Shown in pieces: positions 42,079 through 50,797 of a DNA stretch of 64,000 bases; positions within the stretch are counted from its first letter, which is position 1; every line of letters begins with the position of its first letter. The DNA is from Dyella sp. OK004 (GTDB lineage: Bacteria > Pseudomonadota > Gammaproteobacteria > Xanthomonadales > Rhodanobacteraceae). The stretch lies in contig NZ_FOZI01000001.1 of NCBI RefSeq assembly GCF_900114495.1, positions 1,197,469 through 1,261,468 on the forward strand. Direction: 5' to 3'. The notes under the pieces are model-generated. The model saw only the letters and a program-made list of their open reading frames with translations. It searched no databases and was not told the DNA's origin. The translations under genes and the position numbers were made by a program.

Positions 42079-42840
42079 CTATGCCCGCAGCTTGTACCCG
42101 GTACGGAAGATCCATCCCACGATGAAGGCGCACACCAACAGGAAGGCCAGGGTCATGCCGGCGCTGACCATGACGTTGACGTCGGATTGGCCATAGAAGC
42201 TCCAGCGGAAGCCGCTGATGAGGTAGACCACGGGATTGAACAGGGCCACTTTCTGCCAGAACGGGGGGAGCATGCCGATGGAGTAGAAGGCGCCGCCGAG
42301 AAAGGTCAGTGGGGTGACTACCATCAGGGGAATCACTTGCAGCTTTTGGAAGTCGTCGGCCCATAGGCCGATGATGAAACCGAACAGGCTGAAGGTGACA
42401 GCGGTCAGTAGCAGGAAGGCGAGCATCCAACCGGGGTGCATCACGCTGTAGGGCACGAAGAAGCGGGCGGTGACGAGGATCAGCAGGCCGAGCATCACGG
42501 ACTTGGTGGTGGCCGCGCCAACGTAGCCGAGTACGGCTTCGAGCGGGGAGACTGGCGCGGAGAGCAGTTCGTAGATGGTGCCGGACCATTTGGGCAGGTA
42601 GATGCCGAATGATGCATTGGAAATGCTTTCGTTGAGCAACGACAGCATGATCAGTCCGGGGATGATGAAGGCGCCGTAGCTGGTGCCACCAATGTCGCCC
42701 ATGCGCGAGCCGATGGCGGTGCCGAACACGATGAAGTAGAGCGAAGTCGACAACACCGGCGACACGATGCTCTGCGTCAGGGTGCGGAAGGTGCGGGCCA
42801 TTTCGAAACGGTAGATGGCGCGGATCGCAGGGATGTTCAT
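42079..42840 (-). CDS. ABC-2 type transporter permease
   Basis: A 253-residue inner-membrane permease with six hydrophobic segments ([92 protein letters not shown]). The conserved ABC-2 stretch [19 protein letters not shown] is present. The start overlaps the ATPase stop as ATGA. The pair forms an exporter (NodJ/drug-type). The substrate is unknown. Confidence 0.93.
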   Translation of the reverse strand: MNIPAIRAIYRFEMARTFRTLTQSIVSPVLSTSLYFIVFGTAIGSRMGDIGGTSYGAFIIPGLIMLSLLNESISNASFGIYLPKWSGTIYELLSAPVSPLEAVLGYVGAATTKSVMLGLLILVTARFFVPYSVMHPGWMLAFLLLTAVTFSLFGFIIGLWADDFQKLQVIPLMVVTPLTFLGGAFYSIGMLPPFWQKVALFNPVVYLISGFRWSFYGQSDVNVMVSAGMTLAFLLVCAFIVGWIFRTGYKLRA

Positions 42841-43784
42841 GGCGTGCTCCGCACCAGGGTGACGAAGATGTCTTCGAGTGAGCTTTCCAGCGTGTGCAGA
42901 TCTTTGAAGTCCACGCCACGCTCGCCGAGCTTGCGCAGCAGGGCGGCGATGCCGGTGTCTTCGCTCTGCGCGTCGAAGGTGTAGGTCAGGGTGGCGCCGT
43001 CGTCGGCAAGCTCCAGCGCGTAGCCGTCGAGGCCGGCGGGAAGCGCTTGCAGCGGCGATTGCAGGCTGATGGAGAGTTGTTTCTTGCCGAGCTTGCGCAT
43101 CAGCACATCTTTCTCTTCGACCAGAATCAGTTCACCGCGCGTGATCACGCCGACGCGGTCAGCCATTTCCTCGGCCTCGTCGATGTAATGCGTGGTGAGG
43201 ATCACGGTGACGCCGGTGTCGCGCAGGCCGCGCACCATGCGCCACATGTCGTGGCGCAGCTCCACGTCCACACCGGCGGTGGGTTCGTCGAGGAACAGGA
43301 TGCTCGGTTCGTGCGCCAGTGCCTTGGCGATCAGCACGCGGCGCTTCATGCCGCCCGACAGGGTCATGATCTTGGCGTCTTTCTTTTCCCACAGCGACAG
43401 GTCGCGCAGCACCTTCTCGATATGCTGGTCGTTACGCGGCCGCCCGAACAGGCCGCGACTAAAGCGCACCGCGGCCCATACGGTTTCGAACGCATCCGTC
43501 GACAGCTCCTGCGGCACCAGGCCGATGCGCGAGCGCGCGGCGCGGTAGTCGCGCAGCACGTCGTGGCCATCCGCCGTCACGGTGCCGCTGCTGGGCTGGA
43601 CGATACCGCAGACAATGCTGATCAGCGTGGTCTTGCCTGCGCCATTCGGCCCGAGCAGCGCGAAGATCTCGCCGCGCCGGATATCCAGGTCCACCGCCTT
43701 CAGCGCCTGAAAACCGTTCTTGTATGTCTTGCTGATACCGCGAATAGAAACGGCGTGCGTCGCCGTGGTGACCTGATCGTTCAT
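42837..43784 (-). CDS. ABC-2 type exporter ATP-binding protein
   Basis: A 315-residue ATPase: Walker [16 protein letters not shown]-loop [16 protein letters not shown], signature [13 protein letters not shown], Walker [16 protein letters not shown] and switch His in [15 protein letters not shown]. The C-terminal 80 residues are the extra domain of drug/polysaccharide exporters. The ATG at 43784 has TAGGAACC before it; in-frame starts further up overlap the glyoxalase-like gene. It is coupled to the permease by a 4-bp overlap. Confidence 0.94.
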   Translation of the reverse strand: MNDQVTTATHAVSIRGISKTYKNGFQALKAVDLDIRRGEIFALLGPNGAGKTTLISIVCGIVQPSSGTVTADGHDVLRDYRAARSRIGLVPQELSTDAFETVWAAVRFSRGLFGRPRNDQHIEKVLRDLSLWEKKDAKIMTLSGGMKRRVLIAKALAHEPSILFLDEPTAGVDVELRHDMWRMVRGLRDTGVTVILTTHYIDEAEEMADRVGVITRGELILVEEKDVLMRKLGKKQLSISLQSPLQALPAGLDGYALELADDGATLTYTFDAQSEDTGIAALLRKLGERGVDFKDLHTLESSLEDIFVTLVRSTP

Positions 43785-43815
43785 GGGGTTCCTAGATACC
43801 AATGCGGTCATCGGT

Positions 43816-44214
43816 TCACGCCGGCAGATTGAGTTGCCATGACACGCCGAAGCGGTCGCTGACCCAGCCAAAGCGCTTGCTGAAACCATAGTTATCGAGC
43901 GGCATAAGCACCATGCCACCCTCGGAAAGCTGCTTGAACGCGTGCTCCAGCTCGGCGTCGCTCTCGCAATCGACGAACAGGGACATGGACGGGGTAAACG
44001 TGAAGTTGTGTTTTATCGGGCTGTCGGAACACCGCCACTCCCGGCCACACAGCGCAAAGCTCGCCACCTTCACCGTGCCTTCCGGACCGGTTTCGTCCGG
44101 GCCATAACGCTCGATCGAGCGTATGCCGGAGCGACCGAAAAGCGACACATACAGCTGCATCGCCTGCTCGGCAACGCCCTCGAACATCAGGAACGTAGTG
44201 ACCGCGTGCGCCAT
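43816..44214 (-). CDS. PhnB/VOC-family (glyoxalase-like) protein
   Basis: A 132-residue single-domain VOC protein of the PhnB type ([14 protein letters not shown]-like start, [35 protein letters not shown] end). Such proteins are usually annotated as 3-demethylubiquinone-like methyltransferases or PhnB, but they have no proven enzyme activity. It lies 31 bp upstream of the ABC exporter genes, on the same strand. Confidence 0.88.
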   Translation of the reverse strand: MAHAVTTFLMFEGVAEQAMQLYVSLFGRSGIRSIERYGPDETGPEGTVKVASFALCGREWRCSDSPIKHNFTFTPSMSLFVDCESDAELEHAFKQLSEGGMVLMPLDNYGFSKRFGWVSDRFGVSWQLNLPA

Positions 44215-44319
44215 GTTGGCTCCTTCGGTAAGCAGCGCTGGCGCGGAAGCATACTTCGATTTTTCCGCGCACTCCCGGGCAGGTTGGGAAGTGCGCGGAT
44301 GAATTCAAGCGCTGGCGGC

Positions 44320-44745
44320 TTAACTGTGTGGCGGGAACCACACGTTCAGGATTTTGCCGTCGCGCACTTCATACACGGCGAGCGACTCGGGCTGGCCCTT
44401 CTCCGGCGGGAGACCGATCACGCGTTCGTGATCGGCCACGGTCGGACCAGTAATGTCGCGCTGCACGATTTCGACATGAAACGCCTTGGGCACCGTGGCC
44501 AGGAAAGCGAATGCCTTCTTCAACGCATCGATGCCCTTGATCTCGGGACGCTTGCCGCTGAGGTCGGTTATGGTCACGTTGTCCGCGTAACAGGCGGCGA
44601 ACGCGTCGATATTGTGGGCGTTGTAGGCCTCCACCTGCGCCTGCACCACCGCGGCCGGATCGGCCGACTTGCCGCATGCCGCCGCCGACAAGGGCAACAG
44701 CAACGACAGCATGCCTAACGAAACCATCTGTATGAGTCTGGTCAT
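44320..44745 (-). CDS. SnoaL-like (NTF2 fold) lipoprotein
   Basis: A 141-residue protein with a lipoprotein signal (SLGMLSLLLPLSAAACGKS; lipobox LSAAAC, Cys24) and then an NTF2/SnoaL-like domain (VEAYNAHNIDAFAACYADN, FAFLATVPKAFHVEIVQ, YEVRDGKILNVWF). It should be anchored in a membrane facing the periplasm. No operon partner is apparent, and the ligand or activity is unknown. Confidence 0.82.
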   Translation of the reverse strand: MTRLIQMVSLGMLSLLLPLSAAACGKSADPAAVVQAQVEAYNAHNIDAFAACYADNVTITDLSGKRPEIKGIDALKKAFAFLATVPKAFHVEIVQRDITGPTVADHERVIGLPPEKGQPESLAVYEVRDGKILNVWFPPHS

Positions 44746-44940
44746 GAACGCTCTCCGTGGATATCGAAGCTCGATAGCGCGGCGATCCTGATCAGCGTCC
44801 CATCACTGCGTGAGAGACCAGCCCTCGACAGACACCGCGCAAACGGAAGCGACGTTGGCACGCGGGTCGAAGCCCGTCATGTGCCGGAGGATGTGGTCAT
44901 GGACTCGTACGTGCCCAGCCCGAAAGCCGGCACTGAGCGC

Positions 44941-45168
44941 TCAAGAGTGGCCATGCGCCTTGAGCTGGCGGGCCAGCGCGAGGTGACGCGCGCGCTCCTC
45001 TGCCTTCTTTTTGTCCTGCGCCATCAACAGCAGCTGCCTTCGCGTCAGCGGCGGCGGGGTGGCGACGGGTTTCTGCAGGCCCATGCGGCGGGCCGCCCCC
45101 TGCAAACGAGCGAGCAACGCCTGGGTGTAGATATGAATACGTGACATGGATGGATGGTGCGCGCTCAT
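44941..45168 (-). CDS. Small basic hypothetical protein
   Basis: A 75-residue Lys/Arg/Gln-rich protein (PLTRRQLLLMAQDKKKAEE, RARHLALARQLKAHGHS) with a likely helical C-terminus. GAGAGCGG lies before the ATG at 45168. An alternative ATG at 45147 has no ribosome site, and the frame is open to 45291. I recognise no family and propose no function. Confidence 0.5.
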   Translation of the reverse strand: MSAHHPSMSRIHIYTQALLARLQGAARRMGLQKPVATPPPLTRRQLLLMAQDKKKAEERARHLALARQLKAHGHS

Positions 45169-45373
45169 GTTTGCCGCTCTCGTGTGGTAAACCTGCCGAT
45201 CGATCCATGAAACATCTGGTGCTTGTCGCCAGAGTGCGCTGTATGGCATTAGCGTGCTGTTATGACATGCGGAGGGCCGCGTGAACCGCATCCTGGCGGG
45301 CCGCGTTACATCCGCGTAACGTGGCTGCGCGCATATCTAGTGGGCTTCGAGTCGTGCGCGGATGTCATGCGAT

Positions 45374-45574
45374 ATGAGCCAGTGCCGGACCGATCTCCCT
45401 GGGTGGATCTGCATACAATGCGGTGAGGATTTTGCCGTGGCATCGGCGCCTCCCGAGATCGACGAGAAAGGCTTGTTTTTCGTCTGCCCGAAGTGCGACA
45501 AGCGGAACAACCTGTGGAAGCTTGGCGGCCGGCGGGCCGAAGACCCGCTGATGCTGGTGCAGCCCTATGCATAG
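45374..45574 (+). CDS. Small zinc-ribbon protein
   Basis: A 66-residue protein with two CxxC pairs, WICIQCGEDF and VCPKCDKRNN, spaced about 25 residues apart as in treble-clef or zinc-ribbon domains. The start is uncertain: ATG codons at 45362 and 45374 are both possible and neither has a strong ribosome site. It could bind nucleic acid or a protein partner. No neighbour suggests a role. Confidence 0.6.
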   Translation: MSQCRTDLPGWICIQCGEDFAVASAPPEIDEKGLFFVCPKCDKRNNLWKLGGRRAEDPLMLVQPYA

Positions 45575-45845
45575 CCAGGCCTGACCATGTACGTTTTCAA
45601 TCCAACCAACGCGCTGTACTTCTATCCGCACCGGCTTCGCTTTGAGCCTGCGAAGGGAACCGCCGAACGCAGGCAGCATCATCGCTGGCCATCCACGCCA
45701 GCTACTTCCTCCGGGCGACTGGATATCGATCCGCAAGGGGTGCGGGAAGATCACTGGGATGGAGAGGGTATCGTGGATGGCAGGACGGAGCTGGACGAGC
45801 GTTAGCGGCATTCGCCATGGCTCTTTAATGGACAGGGTATCGATC
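45575..45845. other. Gap between two small genes
   Basis: About 270 bp with no supported gene. A frame leading into the next gene stays open through it, but it lacks a ribosome site and family resemblance before 45846. I see no repeat or clear promoter. Confidence 0.4.
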
Positions 45846-46067
45846 ATGACCAGTGTTTCCGGCAAGACCAGCAATGGCTTTATGTACGAAGGGGATTACG
45901 AACATGCCAACCATGGCCGTGTCACCTGGACGGCCACTTATCGACGCGATGGCATCTTTTTCGGCATGCGGCACGGCCGCATCACCGAACTCACCGACAT
46001 TCCCGTCGCGGAAATCGATGCAGTGGTGAAGGACGACATTGAGTCGACCTGGGTGCAGTCGAGGTAG
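45846..46067 (+). CDS. Small hypothetical protein
   Basis: A 73-residue protein (MTSVSGKTSNGFMYEGDYE, HGRVTWTATYRRDGIFFGM, VVKDDIESTWVQSR) with beta-strand-like alternation and no signal peptide. The ATG at 45846 has ACAGGG about 10 bases upstream; the frame is open to 45642. I do not recognise a family. It converges with the compatible-solute ABC genes across a 113-bp palindromic element. Confidence 0.55.
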   Translation: MTSVSGKTSNGFMYEGDYEHANHGRVTWTATYRRDGIFFGMRHGRITELTDIPVAEIDAVVKDDIESTWVQSR

Positions 46068-46127
46068 CGGATTTCTGGTGACCTGACTGGCGTCGAATTT
46101 CGACCGAAGCATGAAGCGCCACCTGTC

Positions 46128-46240
46128 GTCATTCCGGCGAAGGCCGGAATCCAGTTAAGTACGCGTGCGAAGCACACATATTTTATGTTGAGTGCTACGC
46201 ACAGTTCATTGGACTGGATTCCGGCCTTCGCCGGAATGAC
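46128..46240. repeat. 113-bp palindromic element, copy 1
   Basis: Perfect 28-bp inverted ends (46128-46155 and 46213-46240, beginning GTCATTCCGGCGAAGG) flank 57 bp that contain a second, imperfect pair of arms (GTGCGAAGCAC / GTGCTACGCAC). It lies between convergent genes. A second copy of the same length is at 52351. Confidence 0.9.
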
Positions 46241-46306
46241 GGAAGTGGGGCTCAGCTTAGATTCGATGCGAATCAAACCTCGCCGGGATCTCCATCTGCC
46301 AATGGC

Positions 46307-47785
46307 CTACTGCCGCGCCTCAATCCTCAACCCATAGGGCGTCAGCCAGCGCTCAACCCCCTCGAACACGCCCTGCACGATCAGGGCGAGCAGCGCCGCC
46401 GGCACCGCACCCTCAAGAATCAAGCCGATGTTATCCAAACGGATGCCGGTGAGAATGGGTTGCCCATAACCACCTGCACCAATCAAGGCAGCCAGCGTGG
46501 CGGTACCAACATTGATCACTGCGGCAGTCTTGATACCGGCCAGGATCGAGCGCATCGCCATGGGCAGCTCCACCCGGCGCAAGCGCACGCTGCTCGGCAA
46601 ACCCAATGCGGCGGCGGATTCGAGCAAGTCGTGCGGGATGCCCACCAGCCCCGTGTAAGTGTTACGCACGATGGGCAATAGGCTGTAGAGAAATAGCGCC
46701 ACGATGGCCGGCCACGTGCCGATACCGAACAGCGGGATCATGAAAACAAACATCGCCAGCGACGGCACCGTCTGCAGAATGCCGGTGAGGCCGATGACGA
46801 TCTGCCCCAACCGCTTGCGCCGCGCCGCCAGAATACCCAGCGGAATCGCCAGCACCACGGCCAGACCGAGCGATAGGATCACCAGCTTGACGTGCTCAAT
46901 GGTGCGCTTGAGCAAGCGCGAACCAAGACTCGCATCGTCGCCGTCCGACTGCACGCCAAGAAAACGCGCGGCGACTTCCGTCTCCTTGATGCCCTTGAGT
47001 TTGGCCTCGGCATTCATTTGCCGCATCGATGCTTCATCGATGCGGCCAGTGAGTTTGCGCAGCGCGGCGATAAACGCCGGCTGGTTTTGTTCGAGTTCCA
47101 GACGATATAGAAACACCGCCTCGTAGCGCGGGAAGTAGCGACGGTCATCGTCGAGCACACGCAAGTGGTAGTACGCGATCTCGGCGTCGGTGCTGTACAG
47201 ATCGATGGCATCGACCGCACGACTCGCCACGGCGCGATACGACAAGCTGTGATCCAGCCCGCGCACCTGCGTCTGCGGTAGGCCATAGCGCTGTCGTACG
47301 CCGGGCCAGCCATCCTCGCGATCCATGAACTCGTTGGAGAAGCCAAAGCGCAATTCAGGATGCGTCGCCAGATCGGAGATGCGCGTGATGCCGAGTTGCG
47401 TGGCGCGATCCTCGCGCATGCCGACGGCGTAGGTGTCGTTGAAGCCGAGCGAATCGGTAAGACCGATGCCGAGCGGCTTCAGCTTTGCGCGCAGCGTTGC
47501 GATGTCGGCATCGGGTGCCACGTCTTTCAACAGTTCGTGGGTCAGCGTGCCGGTGTATTCGGAATACACATCGATATCGCCGTGCTTCAGGGCACTCCAC
47601 AAAATGCTGGTACCGCCCAGTTCGCGCTGGTGTTGCACCTGCACGCCCGTGTCGCGCGCATTGAGGCGGGCTATCTCGGCCAGAATCACCGACTCGGTAA
47701 ATTGCTTGGAGCCAATGCGCACCGGTGCGGCGCAGAGTTGCATCGACGGCAGCAGCCATAACGCCATCAGCAGTAGGCGCTTCAT
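46307..47785 (-). CDS. OpuC/ProX-ProW type binding-protein/permease fusion
   Basis: A 492-residue compatible-solute importer subunit. Residues 1-20 are a signal peptide (MKRLLLMALWLLPSMQLCA). About 21-290 are an OpuAC/OsmX-type binding domain (VRIGSKQFTESVILAEI, DIDVYSEYTGTLTHELL, GFNDTYAVGMRED). About 320-490 are an OpuBB/ProW permease with five to six helices (TGILQTVPSLAMFVFMIPL, YSLLPIVRNTYTGLVGI, AAVINVGTATLAALIGAGG). The ATG at 47785 overlaps the ATPase stop; an upstream open stretch is a shadow. Glycine betaine, choline or carnitine are the usual substrates. Confidence 0.92.
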   Translation of the reverse strand: MKRLLLMALWLLPSMQLCAAPVRIGSKQFTESVILAEIARLNARDTGVQVQHQRELGGTSILWSALKHGDIDVYSEYTGTLTHELLKDVAPDADIATLRAKLKPLGIGLTDSLGFNDTYAVGMREDRATQLGITRISDLATHPELRFGFSNEFMDREDGWPGVRQRYGLPQTQVRGLDHSLSYRAVASRAVDAIDLYSTDAEIAYYHLRVLDDDRRYFPRYEAVFLYRLELEQNQPAFIAALRKLTGRIDEASMRQMNAEAKLKGIKETEVAARFLGVQSDGDDASLGSRLLKRTIEHVKLVILSLGLAVVLAIPLGILAARRKRLGQIVIGLTGILQTVPSLAMFVFMIPLFGIGTWPAIVALFLYSLLPIVRNTYTGLVGIPHDLLESAAALGLPSSVRLRRVELPMAMRSILAGIKTAAVINVGTATLAALIGAGGYGQPILTGIRLDNIGLILEGAVPAALLALIVQGVFEGVERWLTPYGLRIEARQ

Positions 47786-48561
47786 GCGGAAGGCTCCGGC
47801 AAACGCCGTTGCGCTTCCACGAAGCGGCTGACGAAAGCGTCTACCGGCCGATCGCGCAGATCGTCGAGGCGGCCGTCCTGTACCACCCGACCTTCGCGCA
47901 GCAGTATCAGGCGTTCGGCGAACCACGCCGCCTCGGCCAGATCGTGCGTCACCACAATCACGGTTTTGCCCAGCTGATCAAAGATCAATTTGAGCTCATC
48001 CTGCAGCTCGTGGCGCACGATGGGGTCCAGCGCACCTAAGGGTTCGTCAAGCAGCAACGCATCCGGATTCAACATCAGGCCGCGCATCAAAGCGACGCGC
48101 TGGCGCTGGCCACCGGAGAGTTCGGCGGGGTAGCGCTCCAATACGTTGTGTGGGAGATGGGCCAAGTCAGCCAGCTCTTCCGCGCGCTGGCGAATGCGCT
48201 CCGCACTCCATCCCAGATGGCGAGGCAGTAGCGCCAGATTGCCCAAGACGGTGAGGTGCGGAAACAGGCCACCCTCCTGGATCACGTAGCCCACGCGTTG
48301 CCGCAAAGCCAACACCTGCGAGCGCTCCAGCGCGCATCCCTCCGTCTTGACCTCGCCCTCATCAGGCCAATCCAGACCCAGCAACAGGCGCAGCACGGTC
48401 GACTTACCGGAGCCGCTACTGCCGATCAACGCCGCGGTGCTGCCGGGCGCCACCGCGAAGCTCACATCCTGCAGCGCCCGCACTGCGCCGTAGCGCTTGC
48501 TGACGTGCTCCAGCGCAAAGGCCGCCGCGGGCGCATCAACCGCGGACAAGGCCGTGTCCAT
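47782..48561 (-). CDS. Compatible-solute ABC importer ATP-binding protein (OpuCA-like)
   Basis: A 259-residue ATPase: Walker A LIGSSGSGKSTVLRL, Q-loop YVIQEGGLFPHLTV, signature ELSGGQRQRVALMRG, Walker B ALLLDEPLGALDPIV and switch VVTHDLAEAAWFAERL. It lacks the C-terminal CBS domains that sense ionic strength in many OpuA/OpuC ATPases. The start at 48561 was chosen over a frame open to 48606. A 4-bp overlap couples it to the fused binding-protein/permease gene, completing a two-gene importer. Confidence 0.93.
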   Translation of the reverse strand: MDTALSAVDAPAAAFALEHVSKRYGAVRALQDVSFAVAPGSTAALIGSSGSGKSTVLRLLLGLDWPDEGEVKTEGCALERSQVLALRQRVGYVIQEGGLFPHLTVLGNLALLPRHLGWSAERIRQRAEELADLAHLPHNVLERYPAELSGGQRQRVALMRGLMLNPDALLLDEPLGALDPIVRHELQDELKLIFDQLGKTVIVVTHDLAEAAWFAERLILLREGRVVQDGRLDDLRDRPVDAFVSRFVEAQRRLPEPSA

Positions 48562-48750
48562 GGTTGAGTGTTGATGCAGTGCGCAGCGCTTCCGGGTCGG
48601 ATGCACCGTGCATGGAAGCTTGATAACGAGGCGTCCGTGACATGGGCCAAGACTCTACTGCAAGCCTCCCGTGGCGACCACGATGTGCGTGCGCCAACTA
48701 TCGAACACACCCAGAGAAGAAGTGATGAGAATCGCACTCCATCCCAGGTT

Positions 48751-48787
48751 TGGCTAAGGTAATAAGGCCGTCACCGTAACTTAGCCA
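48751..48787 (+). promoter_or_regulatory. Hairpin in the leader of the DUF4019 gene
   Basis: TGGCTAAG (48751-48758) and CTTAGCCA (48780-48787) are perfect 8-bp arms around a 21-base loop that contains GGT/ACC pairing. It ends 21 bp before the lipoprotein start and just ahead of its ribosome site. The rest of 48562-48808 shows nothing I can name. Confidence 0.4.
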
Positions 48788-48808
48788 GATCAGACTGAGG
48801 AAGGTTAT

Positions 48809-49294
48809 ATGCGCCTGCCCGCTAAACATGTCCTTGCCATTCTGTTTCTCGCCGGCTGTGGAGCTTGTTCCGCACCGCAATCATCCGGCCAGCCATCAGC
48901 CACCCAAGATGAAGTTAGTGCAGGAACAGAAGCGCAAGAACAAGAGGCCGCGGCCGCGGCCAAAGCCTTCTTCAATGAACTCGATGCTGACCATATGGAA
49001 GAAACATGGGCCAACGCAGGGCCCGCGCTTAAGGCAACCAGCACTTCATTGACATGGGCCGCTACCCTTCAAGCACTTCGCAGCGCCTCGGGTAAGGCGA
49101 TCACCCGAAAGGTTAAGGGGTATGGCTTTACACATCACTTGGCGAATGCTCCGCCTGGGGAGTATGTGGCCATTGGTTTCGATACCAAATTCACGAACGC
49201 TACTGCCGTAGAGAAAGTGATCTTCCAAAAGGACCAAGGCCAATGGAAGGTCGTGGGTTACTTCTTGTCCAAGTCATTCACCGCCAAACTTTGA
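48809..49294 (+). CDS. DUF4019-domain lipoprotein
   Basis: A 161-residue lipoprotein. The signal ends in the lipobox LFLAGCGAC (Cys17). A Gln/Glu/Ala-rich linker leads to a DUF4019-like domain (WANAGPALKATSTSLTW, PPGEYVAIGFDTKFTN, EKVIFQKDQGQWKVVGYF). GAGGAAGG precedes the ATG. The family is small, periplasmic and without known function. Confidence 0.85.
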   Translation: MRLPAKHVLAILFLAGCGACSAPQSSGQPSATQDEVSAGTEAQEQEAAAAAKAFFNELDADHMEETWANAGPALKATSTSLTWAATLQALRSASGKAITRKVKGYGFTHHLANAPPGEYVAIGFDTKFTNATAVEKVIFQKDQGQWKVVGYFLSKSFTAKL

Positions 49295-49567
49295 CTATTG
49301 CGAAACCGGGGGGCGGGGCCAGCTTCCCCAACCGGACCTCATCCACCTATCGGGCATCGTGCATTTCAAAGCCATTGGCCTGAGGGTAGATGCCGATGTG
49401 ATCATGACGATGGCTGCACTAGTCATCAATATGCAGACAGACTTCTTTAAGGGAAATGGGGGAAGCTGTGCAGTGAAACCAGGGTCAGAGTCGACTTCTC
49501 CAGCCGCTGACGATCTTCAACTCCAGAGCTGAAGTCATGAAGGCGCGCTCTGCCCCTGGGCGTCTGA
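49295..49567. other. Gap between convergent lipoprotein and HxlR genes
   Basis: About 270 bp without a gene. GGGTCAGAGTCGACTT at 49482-49497 resembles sequences that flank REP-associated (Y1) transposase genes in related bacteria, but no transposase or clear inverted partner remains. Nothing else is recognised. Confidence 0.3.
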
Positions 49568-49978
49568 CTACTCACGCTTCGCCCGCACACGCCGCGCACT
49601 TGCCTTCGGTTCTTCAGATGTAACGCTCGCCGGCCCCTGATTCAGCGCCAGCGTCCCCGGTATGTACTTTTTCCCCCAACGCACAAACGCGAGCAGCACG
49701 TCGCCCAGCGCACAACCTTTCGGGGTGAGCGTGTAGGCGTACCTCACCGGCTGCTGCTGATAGGGGGTGCGCTGCACGATGCCGGCAGCCTCCAGCCGCT
49801 TGAGACGGTCGGCAAGGATGTTGGTCGGAATGCGCTCCATCGAACCCGCAAGTTCGCCGTAGGTGCGTTTGCCGTGCAGCAAGTCGCGCACCACGAGTAA
49901 CGACCACTTGTCGCCCACGACGTCCAGCGAATTGGCAACCGCACAGGCGGAGCGCGTGAAAGGCTTCGCGGTACTCAC
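49568..49978 (-). CDS. HxlR-family winged-helix regulator
   Basis: A 136-residue HxlR protein starting with GTG after AGGAGAACGG. The core reads CAVANSLDVVGDKWSLLVV, RDLLHGKRTYGEL, RIPTNILADRLKRLEAAGI and YTLTPKGCALGDVLLAFV. The cysteine near residue 12 is the position that senses redox or electrophiles in several family members. It diverges from a membrane-protein gene across 101 bp that hold two perfect palindromes, which are almost certainly its operators. It probably controls both genes. Confidence 0.93.
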   Translation of the reverse strand: MSTAKPFTRSACAVANSLDVVGDKWSLLVVRDLLHGKRTYGELAGSMERIPTNILADRLKRLEAAGIVQRTPYQQQPVRYAYTLTPKGCALGDVLLAFVRWGKKYIPGTLALNQGPASVTSEEPKASARRVRAKRE

Positions 49979-50007
49979 TATCCCGTTCTCCTTGGCCAGC
50001 CCGAGTT

Positions 50008-50024
50008 ACTTGCAGTATGCAAGT
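50008..50024. promoter_or_regulatory. HxlR operator 1
   Basis: ACTTGCA GTA TGCAAGT is a perfect 7-3-7 inverted repeat 30 bp before the HxlR start codon. Its twin at 50047 has the same arms. Confidence 0.8.
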
Positions 50025-50046
50025 CATGATGCTACGTTGCGTCAAT

Positions 50047-50063
50047 ACTTGCAAAATGCAAGT
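50047..50063. promoter_or_regulatory. HxlR operator 2
   Basis: ACTTGCA AAA TGCAAGT is a perfect 7-3-7 inverted repeat 16 bp before the membrane-protein start. It has the same arms as the site at 50008, with 39 bp between centres. Confidence 0.8.
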
Positions 50064-50079
50064 TACTAAGGAGAGCGTT

Positions 50080-50760
50080 ATGGCAACCCATGTCATTCCC
50101 CGCGCTGCCGAATCTCAAACAGGCGGGCTTAACCGCATATCCCTGAGCGTCACGGTTGTACTGATTGCCTGGTTCCTGCTTGTGGTGTCGCTCGGTTCCG
50201 TCGGCGCATTCGTCGGCCCCGCCGGCACCCCGCCGTTTGCTATTGCGATAGGCGTTGTTGCGCCGCTGGCGTTCTTCTTTACGTGGCTGCGGCTCTCGGA
50301 ATCATTCCGCGGCTTCGTGCTCTCGCTCGATCTTCGTCTCATCGCTGGCATCCAAGCGTGGCGATGGGCTGGCCTAGGCTTTCTCTTTCTTTACGCGTAC
50401 CACGTGCTGCCGGCCATGTTTGCGCTGCCGGCCGGCCTCGGTGATATGGCCATCGGCGCCACCGCCCCCTGGATCATCGTCGCTCTTGCGCGCCAGCCAG
50501 CCTTCGCCGCCAGCGCCGGGTTCGTTCGCTGGAATGTGCTTGGCATCATCGACCTTGTGGTGGCTCTCAGCCTGGGCACCCTGGGTGCCACGCTCACTAC
50601 GGGGGCTCCCGGGGAGATCAGCACCGCTCCCATGGCGTCACTGCCCTTACTGTTGATTCCGGCTTTCCTTGTGCCGATGTTCCTGATGCTGCACGCGGCG
50701 GCGTTGATGCAGAGCCGCCAGATGGCCCGTAGCGCCGGGCATGGGGCGATTCGCGACTGA
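50080..50760 (+). CDS. Integral membrane protein under HxlR control
   Basis: A 226-residue inner-membrane protein with about seven hydrophobic segments (SLSVTVVLIAWFLLVVSLG, FAIAIGVVAPLAFFFTWL, AGLGFLFLYAYHVLPAMFA, ASLPLLLIPAFLVPMFLML). AAGGAGAG precedes the ATG at 50080; the frame opens earlier, at 50017, inside the operators. No family name comes to mind, and the operator layout makes it the probable HxlR target. Confidence 0.82.
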   Translation: MATHVIPRAAESQTGGLNRISLSVTVVLIAWFLLVVSLGSVGAFVGPAGTPPFAIAIGVVAPLAFFFTWLRLSESFRGFVLSLDLRLIAGIQAWRWAGLGFLFLYAYHVLPAMFALPAGLGDMAIGATAPWIIVALARQPAFAASAGFVRWNVLGIIDLVVALSLGTLGATLTTGAPGEISTAPMASLPLLLIPAFLVPMFLMLHAAALMQSRQMARSAGHGAIRD

Positions 50761-50797
50761 GCTTCTGCGGGTCAAAGGCCGCGCGCGTTCACCGCTG

